Shown piece by piece: positions 8,805 to 15,243 of a DNA stretch of 24,979 bases. Below the pieces are notes generated by a model, which worked only from the letters and a program-made list of their open reading frames with translations, had not been told where the DNA came from and made no database searches. The position numbers and the translations under genes are program-made. Every line of letters begins with the position of its first letter. The first letter of the stretch is position 1. The stretch lies in the IMG/VR virus record IMGVR_UViG_3300034198_002891, positions 1-24,979 of that record, one strand, 5' to 3'. The stretch comes from a virus.

Positions 8805-9968
8805 TTACTTTTTCCCTTTTGATTTTTGATAGTTTGTTTCTAGTGCTTGTCGTACAGTTTTAGCTGGCCCAACATGACCTTTATCGTTGACGTACATACC
8901 AGGACTAACGCGAACGACTTGTCCTTGAGGAGCTTTTGCCGGAGGTGGAGGGGTTACACCAACACCGGCCTGTTGAGCAAAAGTTGATTTGCCTAGCATA
9001 GTTTGTATGTTGGCTAATACATCCTTATCGGTTTTAGCATTACTTGTGGCGGCATTAACCAGCATTCCTGTGTACTGTTCAGGTCTAATACCTGCCTTTT
9101 CTGCATCTGGCCCATAAATGTTACGAATCATTGGATCAATTTGACTGGCAGCATACTTTGCCAATGGATTACTAAAATCTATGTCATAAGCACGACGAAT
9201 TGTTTTGCCGTCAATGTTTTCGCCAACATTTTTAAAAGTATTTTTACCGTCTAACCCGATATTAAACTTAGTACCATCAGCCAAAGTAACATGATAATTA
9301 TCATCGGCTACACCAGTTTCTTTTAGTTTGCTTCTAAAATCATCACGTAGCTGTTGAGCGTCTGATTTGCCGGTGGTCATCATTTTACCGATAGATCGCT
9401 TTCCAGCGAGTCTTAACGCTAAATTAGGCAATCCACCTAAGCCACCGGTACCCACCATTAACCCAGTATTTATATAATCTTCTCGTGTTCCACGGCCACG
9501 AACTATATCTTTCATGCCGTTTTCCCAAAGTTGATTTGCTCCAATAGCTCCTAAAGCAGCAAGTCCAGCAGCGGTACCCAATCCCATGCCACCAACAGTT
9601 GTTGCGCCGCCAGTCGTACCGGTCGTAGTTGCGGCTGTAGAGCCTAAAGCTTGTGTTCCACCTAACAATGTTGGCTGAGCAATTGCACCTGTTGGTGTAG
9701 CACCAGGAAGTAAGTTTAATAATTGCGAGCCTAAATAAGCACCTCCAAGTGTTCCACCTAACTGCCCTGCCACCTGTGCATAGCCGGCCTTTTCTCTTTC
9801 ACCGGCTTCTCTTTTTGCTCTTTGCTCTAACGTTTCTCCAGCGCCAAATCTTTGACGTACTAAGCCATCAATTTGAGCAGGGTTCATTCCTCTGGTGCGT
9901 AAGTAAAGAATATACGCTTTTGGATCGCTATAGGTTAACTCAGGATCTCTAGATTGCTCTTTAATCAT
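8805..9968 (-). CDS. Glycine-rich, membrane-prone virion/ejection protein candidate
   Basis: I place the start at the ATG at 9968, giving 387 aa. It forms an ATGA overlap with the upstream stop and has GGGA about 7 nt upstream. A GTG two codons earlier (9974) is open but has no room for a ribosome binding site. Residues about 5-60 are helical and charged. Residues 65-150 are Gly/Ala/Thr-rich with long uncharged stretches (LGGTLGGAYLGSQLLNLLPG and GTAAGLAALGAIGANQLW) that could cross or perturb a membrane. A basic region (around RLAGKRSIGKMM) and a mixed domain (about 225-290) follow. The C-terminus carries RVSPGMY plus NDKGHVG, shared with the neighbouring 154-aa protein, and ends KSKGKK. Family not recognised. 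Position and composition suggest an ejection or internal virion protein. Confidence 0.6.
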   Translation of the reverse strand: MIKEQSRDPELTYSDPKAYILYLRTRGMNPAQIDGLVRQRFGAGETLEQRAKREAGEREKAGYAQVAGQLGGTLGGAYLGSQLLNLLPGATPTGAIAQPTLLGGTQALGSTAATTTGTTGGATTVGGMGLGTAAGLAALGAIGANQLWENGMKDIVRGRGTREDYINTGLMVGTGGLGGLPNLALRLAGKRSIGKMMTTGKSDAQQLRDDFRSKLKETGVADDNYHVTLADGTKFNIGLDGKNTFKNVGENIDGKTIRRAYDIDFSNPLAKYAASQIDPMIRNIYGPDAEKAGIRPEQYTGMLVNAATSNAKTDKDVLANIQTMLGKSTFAQQAGVGVTPPPPAKAPQGQVVRVSPGMYVNDKGHVGPAKTVRQALETNYQKSKGKK

Positions 9969-10822
9969 ATCCACGTCCCAAACGCTACAACACCATCTCT
10001 TGCAAACTGAGTAGGACGACTGATCCCACCCGCATATATAACTTTACCAGCTGCGGTTCTGCTAAACTCCTCATGAAGTTGCATATCAAATCGTGGCTTT
10101 ATACTGTCCAAACCATGAATTTCAGCAAACCGCTCTAATACGCCCTGCTCGAGTAATTTCTCTTGAAAGATGCTTGTATCTGTATCGGCTAAGAATTCGC
10201 TATAAGCGCCGTTATAGTAAGTCCATGTCACACCACCATCAGACACGCTTCCGCTTGTGTGCGTTGGCGCTGTAGCCCCTGTAGTGCCTCCAGCAGTCGT
10301 CTGATAGTAATTGCCGTTATAAATGCAGTAAGCATTAGCAGCAAAGCTTGTAGATACTGTCCAGGTTTTAGGAACAACGCATCTGTCTGAGATGTATTCA
10401 AAGATTAAAACTTGCCCTGATGTTTGTGGAGTTGGGCTAATTAGAAGCTCTGTGTTTGACATGCCTCTAATTTGAAAGCGTTGGTAAATAGTAGGCATCA
10501 ATCCAAAACCTTGGATCTGGGCATAATCTTGCTCAGATATTGGCCCTAAGACTCTCCACCTAGTACTTTGATTCCAGAATGTTTCGTATTGATAATAGGA
10601 AAAAGCCGCTGGTAGGGCATATGTAGCTTGGCCAGCTACCAGCGTTATAGAACTTGTGGCGTAACACTTAGGCCAGGGATACGCCTCAAATATGTCACGG
10701 TTGATACGTTGTGCTATGGCTAGTAACTGTTTTGTCGTAGTTTCTGAAGATGTCAGAATGTTTGACTCAACGGTGTAACCAGCCTCATTTGCTACATTTT
10801 GTATAACCGTGGCTATGCTCAT
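9965..10822 (-). CDS. Head-tail adaptor / tail tubular protein A-like, with inserted small domain
   Basis: A 285-residue protein. The N-terminal helix region (VIQNVANEAGYTV, then LLAIAQRINRDIFEAYPWP), the strand signature ITLVAGQATYALPAAF and EYISDRCVV, and the C-terminal helix around LLEQGVLERFAEIHGLD are arranged as in podovirus adaptor or tail tubular A proteins that dock under the portal. Residues 154-205 look inserted: WTVSTSFAANAYCIYNGNYY, then GGTTGATAPTHTSG and DGGVTWTYYN. This is a W...Y-x-x-G-x-x-Y...TAP...DGxVxW pattern that I associate with small carbohydrate-binding-like domains in phage neck proteins. Ends overlap both neighbours as ATGA. The adaptor assignment is by pattern; the carbohydrate-binding idea for the insert is inference. 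Confidence 0.72.
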   Translation of the reverse strand: MSIATVIQNVANEAGYTVESNILTSSETTTKQLLAIAQRINRDIFEAYPWPKCYATSSITLVAGQATYALPAAFSYYQYETFWNQSTRWRVLGPISEQDYAQIQGFGLMPTIYQRFQIRGMSNTELLISPTPQTSGQVLIFEYISDRCVVPKTWTVSTSFAANAYCIYNGNYYQTTAGGTTGATAPTHTSGSVSDGGVTWTYYNGAYSEFLADTDTSIFQEKLLEQGVLERFAEIHGLDSIKPRFDMQLHEEFSRTAAGKVIYAGGISRPTQFARDGVVAFGTWI

Positions 10823-11496
10823 ACTTTTCTTGGCCTACCCCTTGGTTTTGGTGAATCATCTAAATCAAGATCTTCCTCGGCCTCGATTGACTGGATCACC
10901 TCCTTTCGTGCTGTCCGAAGGTCTGTCCCTTCGTTAGCGCTTAGTCGTTGTAGTAACAGTTCCACCTTCTCTTCAAGCTTGGCAGTGCGAGCCTGTTCGT
11001 GCTCTAGCTTAGTTTTTAGCTTTACTACTTCATTCTGAGTTGAATTAGCAGCAGCTAACCACTCCTGAGCGAGCTTAACAAACTTGGATAATGTACCTAA
11101 CTTTCGCTTGGCTTCATCAGTTGCGTTAGCTACCTGCTCAACGGTTTTAAATCCTAAGTACTGCAACTCCCGCATGGCTGAGCCATTCATCATTGACCAT
11201 TCAGCAAGTGGAGTTCCTTCGGTAACAGGCTCAGAATTAGCCTTAAAACGTGCGTAGGCTTCGGGATATTCTTGAATATCTTGGGGCTCTATACGTCTAA
11301 CGGTCTCATCCATACCAGGCCATTGAATACTGATGGATGGTATTTCATCAAATATCGGACGGCCTTCTCTTAGAGACTTTTCTTCATTCTCGTTGTAAGC
11401 GTAAAAGAATTTGACATTAGCTCCGGCGAATCGTTTCTTTTGAACGACTACTCCGTTAGCTTGCTGTCTTATAGTTTCCCAGTCTATCTGTGGCAT
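10819..11496 (-). CDS. Conserved phage coiled-coil protein with AT-hook-like C-terminus
   Basis: A 225-residue protein. The N-terminal half (to about 110) has short beta segments and the motif EGTPLAEWSMM, followed by a helix-hairpin-like segment YLGFKTVEQVANATDEAKRK. This arrangement (GTPLxxW then LGxxTVEQLA) is familiar from conserved proteins near podovirus head-tail genes, whose function I do not know. Residues 125-190 form a coiled coil. The last ten residues contain RGRPRK (219-224), an AT-hook core, after an acidic stretch (EAEEDLDLDDS), which suggests contact with DNA. The start has AAGGA upstream and lies directly after a 10-bp-stem inverted repeat. Its stop overlaps the adaptor start as ATGA. 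A head-completion or DNA-end-binding role is inference only. Confidence 0.65.
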   Translation of the reverse strand: MPQIDWETIRQQANGVVVQKKRFAGANVKFFYAYNENEEKSLREGRPIFDEIPSISIQWPGMDETVRRIEPQDIQEYPEAYARFKANSEPVTEGTPLAEWSMMNGSAMRELQYLGFKTVEQVANATDEAKRKLGTLSKFVKLAQEWLAAANSTQNEVVKLKTKLEHEQARTAKLEEKVELLLQRLSANEGTDLRTARKEVIQSIEAEEDLDLDDSPKPRGRPRKV

Positions 11497-11512
11497 AAAA
11501 TTTCCTTAAAAA

Positions 11513-11543
11513 TTAAAGGTTACATAATATATATAACCTTTAA
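11513..11543 (-). terminator. AT-rich hairpin between the small 29-aa ORF and the 225-aa gene
   Basis: A perfect 10-bp inverted repeat (ttaaaggtta / taacctttaa) surrounds an 11-nt AT loop. On the minus-strand transcript the 3' arm runs into a short U tract and then the AAGGA ribosome binding site of the next gene, ending 17 nt before its ATG. The stem is AT-rich, so termination would be weak at best. It could equally act as an RNA processing or mRNA-stability hairpin. Confidence 0.5.
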
Positions 11544-11563
11544 CTTCATATTTAGCACTAACC

Positions 11564-11653
11564 TTATGGGCCTTCTGGTGGTGGAGGAGCATTTGGGGTT
11601 GTACTAACTATTCCTCCTTGAATATCGGCTGAAATCCCTATCCCTATTCCCAT
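11564..11653 (-). CDS. Putative 29-aa microprotein with GIGIGIS start and proline-rich end
   Basis: The ATG at 11653 is preceded by AGGAAGG ending 2 nt upstream, one of the better ribosome binding sites in this region, and the frame closes with TAA after 29 codons. The peptide starts MGIGIGISADIQGG and ends NAPPPPEGP. It starts 7 nt after the stop of the 84-aa gene and fills what would otherwise be the only sizeable gap in the head block. No homologue is recognised. Spacing, ribosome binding site and a non-random sequence favour translation, but the length makes this uncertain. Confidence 0.5.
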   Translation of the reverse strand: MGIGIGISADIQGGIVSTTPNAPPPPEGP

Positions 11654-11660
11654 AACCTTC

Positions 11661-11915
11661 CTAAAAAAAAGCTACTATTAAAGTTGCAGTCGTAGCCGCC
11701 ATTACCTTCTTAACAAAGATAGGTAATAACGTACCGGCTGGAACTGTTAAAGAAACTGCTGAAGTATCGTTGCAAGCTATGATGCTAACAATCCCTGTAC
11801 CGCCAATGTAAAGACCACGGCATCCAGTTAATTCAGTTGTATCCGAAGGAGTAACAGCTCTTAATTGATAAGCTGGAAAAAGTGCTCCAGGGTTTGAAGG
11901 GGTAAAATCTGGCAT
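11661..11915 (-). CDS. Small conserved head-block protein (spike-base/decoration-like)
   Basis: An 84-residue all-beta protein. The layout AVTPSDTTELTGCRGLYIGG, then GIVSIIACNDTSAVSLTVPAGTLLPIFVKKV and a final TTATLIVAFF, fits a widespread small phage protein pattern. In it a 'VTPSDTTxL' strand is followed by 'xLYVGxxGxVxV', 'VPAGTxLP' and a 'TxxxIVAL' end. I associate such proteins with spike-base or capsid-surface functions, but this is by remembered pattern, not a search. The start has AGGTGA upstream. It lies after a GC-rich hairpin and before the 29-codon ORF, in the run of small decoration-type genes downstream of the capsid gene. Confidence 0.6.
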   Translation of the reverse strand: MPDFTPSNPGALFPAYQLRAVTPSDTTELTGCRGLYIGGTGIVSIIACNDTSAVSLTVPAGTLLPIFVKKVMAATTATLIVAFF

Positions 11916-11927
11916 AAATCACCTATA

Positions 11928-11951
11928 AAATAAGGGGCATTTCGCCCCCTT
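11928..11951 (-). terminator. GC-rich hairpin with U tract between decoration-type genes
   Basis: The arms aaggggc and gccccctt (one bulged C) enclose a 5-nt loop, atttc. On the minus-strand transcript the stem is followed by AUUUUAU and then the AGGUGA ribosome binding site of the 84-aa gene. This is a plausible weak or partial intrinsic terminator just after the stop of the 135-aa gene. Confidence 0.6.
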
Positions 11952-11956
11952 TTAAA

Positions 11957-12364
11957 CTAAGTTGCCTTAGTGTGTACTAGTGCAATCCAGTTTGTGCTCG
12001 ATTGACGAACACACTGGACTGCTTGAGTTGTAGCTACTGAAGTTCCAGTTGCTCCAGCTATACTTGTATTTATGGTTTGCGAACTTTGAGCGTAAACACG
12101 AACCGCATTTGCTCCATTGTTTGCAATATAAACACACGTTCCAATCGGAACATCTATCGGCAATTTAACACCACTATTTAGCGCCGCTGTACCAACCAAA
12201 TTGACAAAAGAGGTTAGTGCAAGAGCATCGCTGATAGTAGTGCCACTAGCCGTTAAAGTTCCCGAAGATGACAGTGCTGTAGCTGAGGATATTGTCTGAC
12301 TCGACAAAGTACCCGCCAACTCGCCTGGCATTCCCAGTCCCATTAAATCTGTTAAAAGTGACAT
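11957..12364 (-). CDS. Small virion protein, Ser/Thr/Ala-rich (decoration-type)
   Basis: A 135-residue protein. The N-terminus (LLTDLMGLGMPGELAGTLS) is a short helical head. Next comes a Ser/Thr/Ala stretch, then a beta domain with VKLPIDVPIGTCVYIANNGA and NAVRVYAQ, followed by a turn region and a final C-terminal strand (NWIALVHT). The pattern 'LPxxxPxGxxxxVxNxGAxxxxVYxxxxxxI' ending in an aromatic strand is common in small phage head proteins. I do not know an assigned function. It has a good ribosome binding site (GAGGAUUUU-AUG) just after an intrinsic-terminator-like hairpin. Location after the decoration-like gene suggests a capsid-surface or head-fibre role (inference). Confidence 0.6.
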   Translation of the reverse strand: MSLLTDLMGLGMPGELAGTLSSQTISSATALSSSGTLTASGTTISDALALTSFVNLVGTAALNSGVKLPIDVPIGTCVYIANNGANAVRVYAQSSQTINTSIAGATGTSVATTQAVQCVRQSSTNWIALVHTKAT

Positions 12365-12375
12365 AAAATCCTCAC

Positions 12376-12400
12376 AAAAAGGGGGGTATTGCTACCCCCC
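12376..12400 (-). terminator. Intrinsic terminator-like hairpin downstream of the decoration protein gene
   Basis: A perfect 8-bp stem (plus-strand arms ggggggta at 12381-12388 and tacccccc at 12393-12400) has a 4-nt loop. On the minus-strand transcript it is followed by UUUUUG, the classic form of an intrinsic terminator. It sits 7 nt after the stop of the decoration-like gene, and the next gene's GAGGA ribosome binding site lies directly beyond it. It probably terminates part of the transcripts and so lowers expression of later genes. Confidence 0.8.
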
Positions 12401-12407
12401 AGTTAGG

Positions 12408-12893
12408 TTAGTTGACTCGGAGATGATCTACCGAACCAAGCTCTACAGCTGCCGCAGGAGTTGTTGAAGCAAGTCCAACACCACCCTTGATAAGCGTAGT
12501 CGAGGCATCATCAGCCACACCAGCCGTAGCCGTTGTGTTTAGGTTAGCCTTAGCAACAAAGTTAGCAGCTACCTTTCCACGAATACCCTTACCTACACCA
12601 CCGCCCATTGGGCCGCCAATCCATACCCAAAGGTACTCATTGTCAGCAGCAGCTACTTGAGCCACACCAACTAAGAGTGCACTTGAACCAGCATTTGTAG
12701 TTGTTAGCATAGCAGCCTGACCATCAGCTTCGATTTTCACAAAACCATACTGATCAATAGCTCCATCAGCCTGAACAAATACAAAGTCTCCCTCTACTAA
12801 CGATCCTACTGTTCCAGCCGGAGTTGGAAGCGGAACGTTAGTATCAGTAAACGTCTTCCTGTAATTAACACCAAAAGATCCTACTTGTGACAT
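12408..12893 (-). CDS. Head decoration (cement)-like protein
   Basis: A 161-residue beta-rich protein coded directly after the major capsid gene (16-nt gap), which is the usual position of capsid decoration or cement proteins. The N-terminal half has strands with LVEGDFVFVQADGAI and YGFVKIEADGQA. The centre has SSALLVGVAQVAAADNEYLWVWIGG, then a Gly-rich loop (PMGGGVGKGIRGKV), followed by AKANLNTTATAGVADD. This 'VGVAQ...yxWVxxxG' organisation is typical of decoration proteins in many phages, in my judgement. The start has AAGGA about 8 nt upstream. No extra binding domain is visible. The terminator-like hairpin after it suggests that capsid and decoration protein are meant to be made in excess over the genes that follow. 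Confidence 0.72.
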   Translation of the reverse strand: MSQVGSFGVNYRKTFTDTNVPLPTPAGTVGSLVEGDFVFVQADGAIDQYGFVKIEADGQAAMLTTTNAGSSALLVGVAQVAAADNEYLWVWIGGPMGGGVGKGIRGKVAANFVAKANLNTTATAGVADDASTTLIKGGVGLASTTPAAAVELGSVDHLRVN

Positions 12894-12909
12894 ACTCTAA
12901 TCCTTTTTA

Positions 12910-13866
12910 TTAAGCGTAAATAACACCCTGGAGAGCCGGAGCAGAGCAGCATAGGTTTCCTTCAACGATAATAACCGTGAAGAAAGCATCCTGATCAAAC
13001 GGGCGATCCATAGTTGGTGCTAGTGGCTTGAAGTCGCTTCCTCGAACTAAATCGAAAGTCCAATACTTAGTATTAAGCAATCGACATGAGTTAGTCTCAA
13101 GTACGCTAGAATTAAATCCACCATCGAACACGAAATCGCATCCGTCATAGCTAAGAACACGGAAACCAGCTACAGCCTTCTTTGTAGGAAGCTGAATACG
13201 CTGAATAGCCGTTAGTGAGCTATGAAGGAACTTCCATGCTGTACGATCCATAAGACCAAGATCCGGTGCCTCAGAACCACGGGTTAGGCGGCTGATAACA
13301 TCGGTGATAGTCTCCTGAACGTTTGCAGCAGTAAGCGTTACGTTGGTTGCATAGTTTCTAGCCCATGAGTTAGAAACACGGTCAATTCCACCGTAAGTAC
13401 CAGATGAAGGCGAAGTCGAAACTGCCTTCTTGATACCGTCAAACTCAAGTCCACCTGAACCAGTTCCGTCACCACGAAGTGATGTTGAAACCGTATTCTT
13501 TAGGCGCTCGATTGCAGCTTCCATCTTTGCTTCAGCTAGGTCGAGGAGCTGTGCATCTCCACGGTTAGCGCGGCGCTCACGTCCGCTCATCGCTACAGGC
13601 TCATAGCACTGCTTGATGTTGAAACGGAAAGCCGTTAGGTCATCGATTGAGCTTAAATCAAATGACTGATATCCCTGATAAAATCCGCCAACTGCCGTGT
13701 CATTATACATAACAGGCTTACGAAACTCACTTCCACCTTCAGTTTTCTTAATTCGCCCATTCTCGTCCAGAACGGAAGTAAGCGGATTGTGATGAAGCAC
13801 TAAATCCGCGATCTCCGATGACTGGTCGAAAAGGGTACTTACGATTGCCTCTTCTAAATTAGCCAT
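12910..13866 (-). CDS. Major capsid protein (probable HK97 fold)
   Basis: A 318-residue protein following the acidic scaffold gene. The N-terminus (TLFDQSSEIADLVLHHNPLT, then LDENGRIKKTEGGSEFRKPV) matches the N-arm and first strands of a podovirus capsid family whose members read 'xxSxxIADxxxxxNxLxxxLxxxGxxKxxxGGxxxxxP'. The body has a spine-helix-like region (LDLAEAKMEAAIERLKNTV), a glycine-rich loop (RGDGTGSGGLEFDGIKK) and the C-terminal segment PFDQDAFFTVIIVEGNLCCS. HK97 fold is inferred from layout and length. There is no cleavage-prone delta domain, consistent with a separate scaffold protein. Its ribosome binding site (AAGGGA) is part of an inverted repeat, so translation initiation is probably controlled. 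Normally the most abundant virion protein. Confidence 0.85.
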   Translation of the reverse strand: MANLEEAIVSTLFDQSSEIADLVLHHNPLTSVLDENGRIKKTEGGSEFRKPVMYNDTAVGGFYQGYQSFDLSSIDDLTAFRFNIKQCYEPVAMSGRERRANRGDAQLLDLAEAKMEAAIERLKNTVSTSLRGDGTGSGGLEFDGIKKAVSTSPSSGTYGGIDRVSNSWARNYATNVTLTAANVQETITDVISRLTRGSEAPDLGLMDRTAWKFLHSSLTAIQRIQLPTKKAVAGFRVLSYDGCDFVFDGGFNSSVLETNSCRLLNTKYWTFDLVRGSDFKPLAPTMDRPFDQDAFFTVIIVEGNLCCSAPALQGVIYA

Positions 13867-13867
13867 T

Positions 13868-13941
13868 GTTATCCCTTTTTAAAGTTTTGGGATAACCGAA
13901 TAGCTTATTCGCCGACAAATCGACGCCGCAGGTTATCCCTT
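13868..13941 (-). promoter_or_regulatory. Alternative RNA pairings controlling the capsid ribosome binding site
   Basis: On the minus-strand transcript, GGGAUAACC (13939-13931, inside the scaffold reading frame), GGUUAUCCC (13897-13889, just after the scaffold stop) and GGGAUAAC (13875-13868, overlapping the capsid ribosome binding site and ending just before its ATG) occur in that order. The middle element can pair with the first (9 bp) or with the third (8 bp), but not with both. Pairing with the third buries the AAGGGA that should recruit the ribosome. A ribosome at the scaffold stop (13905-13907) would cover part of the middle element. The repeats are seen directly; the switching is inference. 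Confidence 0.65.
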
Positions 13942-14930
13942 AAATTTTGAGCTTGTATCCTGGGAGTCCCACTACCAGCGGAGCCAGATATTGTTTTGGC
14001 AGCGGCCTTGGCCTTTTGAACCTTAGCTTGCTGCTGTTGTACCACCGGCCCGGCAGCCATTTTAGAATTAAGGCTGGAAAAGGTCGGGTTGCCATTCACC
14101 ACATAATTGTAGGCAGTTTCTAGCACTTGCTCAGGGGAGGAATACCGCCCTGTGGCATTAAGCGCCTGAACTACCGGAGCCATTTCAGTCTCTAATTGAG
14201 AGGCTGTTTCTGGATCTCTAAACAGTGGCTTGTTAGCTATCCATGAGTTTACCACCTGTTGATTATAGTATTCAAGATTCTTCTTGTCCTGAACCTGCTG
14301 TAAAGCGTTATATCGCTCCTCAGCGATTTTTTCGGCCTGTTGCCTTGTTAGGTATTCAGCCTGAGACGTTTGCGGCTGTTGTTGGCCTACAAGGTCATTG
14401 ACGCTTAACCCGTGAGCATCTAGCCAATCTAAAGCTGTGGCAACTGGGTTAGTTTCCATAGCCTTATCCCAAGCGATTGCCTTTTTGGTAACGTCAGTTA
14501 ACGAAATGCCGTCTCTAGCGTAGTAATCCTCGTACTGCTTAATTGTTTCGTATAATCCAGCGGTTTGTTTTTTTAGTTGCTCTACCTCTTGCATTTTGCG
14601 ACCATAATCCGAGCGAGTCTCGTAGGCGCGTCTATTTAGATAGGATTGAAGAATATGAGCATTAGCTGGAGTAGGATTAAGGTACGCTTCTTTTTCCACC
14701 GCATTCATATCAGCCGGTGGTACAAGTTGAGGCTTTTCGATCTCGGTAACTGGTTCCGTCGCCGGAGCTTCTTCTGTTACTTCCTGTTCAGTTGTCTCTG
14801 TTGGCTCAGTATCATCTTCATGTTTAGAACCATCATTCAACTGCTGGCTTAATTTTTCTCGAATAGACAACTCAGAGATCGACCGGTTTGGCTTAACTTC
14901 AGTATCTTCAGTCTCGTATTTATCTTCCAT
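13905..14930 (-). CDS. Capsid scaffolding protein
   Basis: I use the ATG at 14930 (341 aa), which has AGGU about 7 nt upstream. A TTG five codons earlier (14945) is open but weak. The first 80 residues are strongly acidic and Thr-rich (DGSKHEDDTEPTETTEQEVT and following). The centre is helical with coiled-coil Gln/Glu runs (around YGRKMQEVEQLKKQTAGLYE and RQQAEKIAEERYNALQQVQD). The C-terminus is basic (VQKAKAAAKT... then NLRDNLRRRFVGE). An acidic helical body with a short basic coat-binding tail, coded directly before the capsid gene, is the hallmark of podovirus scaffold proteins. The start overlaps the upstream 107-aa gene by 11 nt. The last codons double as one arm of the capsid-start RNA structure. 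Confidence 0.8.
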   Translation of the reverse strand: MEDKYETEDTEVKPNRSISELSIREKLSQQLNDGSKHEDDTEPTETTEQEVTEEAPATEPVTEIEKPQLVPPADMNAVEKEAYLNPTPANAHILQSYLNRRAYETRSDYGRKMQEVEQLKKQTAGLYETIKQYEDYYARDGISLTDVTKKAIAWDKAMETNPVATALDWLDAHGLSVNDLVGQQQPQTSQAEYLTRQQAEKIAEERYNALQQVQDKKNLEYYNQQVVNSWIANKPLFRDPETASQLETEMAPVVQALNATGRYSSPEQVLETAYNYVVNGNPTFSSLNSKMAAGPVVQQQQAKVQKAKAAAKTISGSAGSGTPRIQAQNLRDNLRRRFVGE

Positions 14931-15243
14931 TTCTATACCTATCAATTATTTCACTTTTTAGTTTGTTGATTAGTTTACGTTCGGGTGCGCCAGATTCTCG
15001 ATCTGGGATGTACCCTTTGTCGTAAGCATCACCAACTTCAATAGCTCCAGCCGCTCGATAAGCAGCTCTGAGCTTTGATTTACTGGTATAAATCTCGTTA
15101 GGATTGAGCGGATTGCGCGTCGGTGCCATTTCATCCTGTATAAATAGATCTCTAGCATAACTTTGATATCCTCGATCTATTTGTTCTATTGGCACTACTT
15201 TTTGTTTAACTGGACAATATTGAAATAATTTATATTTACTCAT
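14920..15243 (-). CDS. Conserved small phage protein upstream of scaffold
   Basis: A 107-residue protein starting KYKLFQYCPVKQKVVPIEQI and continuing with IQDEMAPTRNPLNPNEIYTS and KSKLRAAYRAAGAIEVGDAY. The order 'DEMxPTRxPLxxxxYTSKSxxRxAYRxAGxxEVGxxY' is a conserved pattern I associate with podovirus genomes near the head genes; the function is unknown to me. A basic helix (RKLINKLKSEIIDRYRNGR) ends the protein. It has two cysteines at most and no metal-binding set. Its start overlaps the upstream stop as ATGA and its end overlaps the scaffold start, so it is translationally coupled to both. A role in head assembly is inferred from this coupling. Confidence 0.7.
   Translation of the reverse strand: MSKYKLFQYCPVKQKVVPIEQIDRGYQSYARDLFIQDEMAPTRNPLNPNEIYTSKSKLRAAYRAAGAIEVGDAYDKGYIPDRESGAPERKLINKLKSEIIDRYRNGR

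Noticed and set aside
11498-11552. Nine-codon ORF (MKLKVIYIM) running through the AT-rich hairpin
   Set aside because: Too short and without a ribosome binding site; it reflects the inverted repeat sequence.
14931-14945. TTG at 14945 as the scaffold start
   Set aside because: The ATG at 14930 has a better-placed AGGU ribosome binding site; TTG would need to be used against a nearby ATG.
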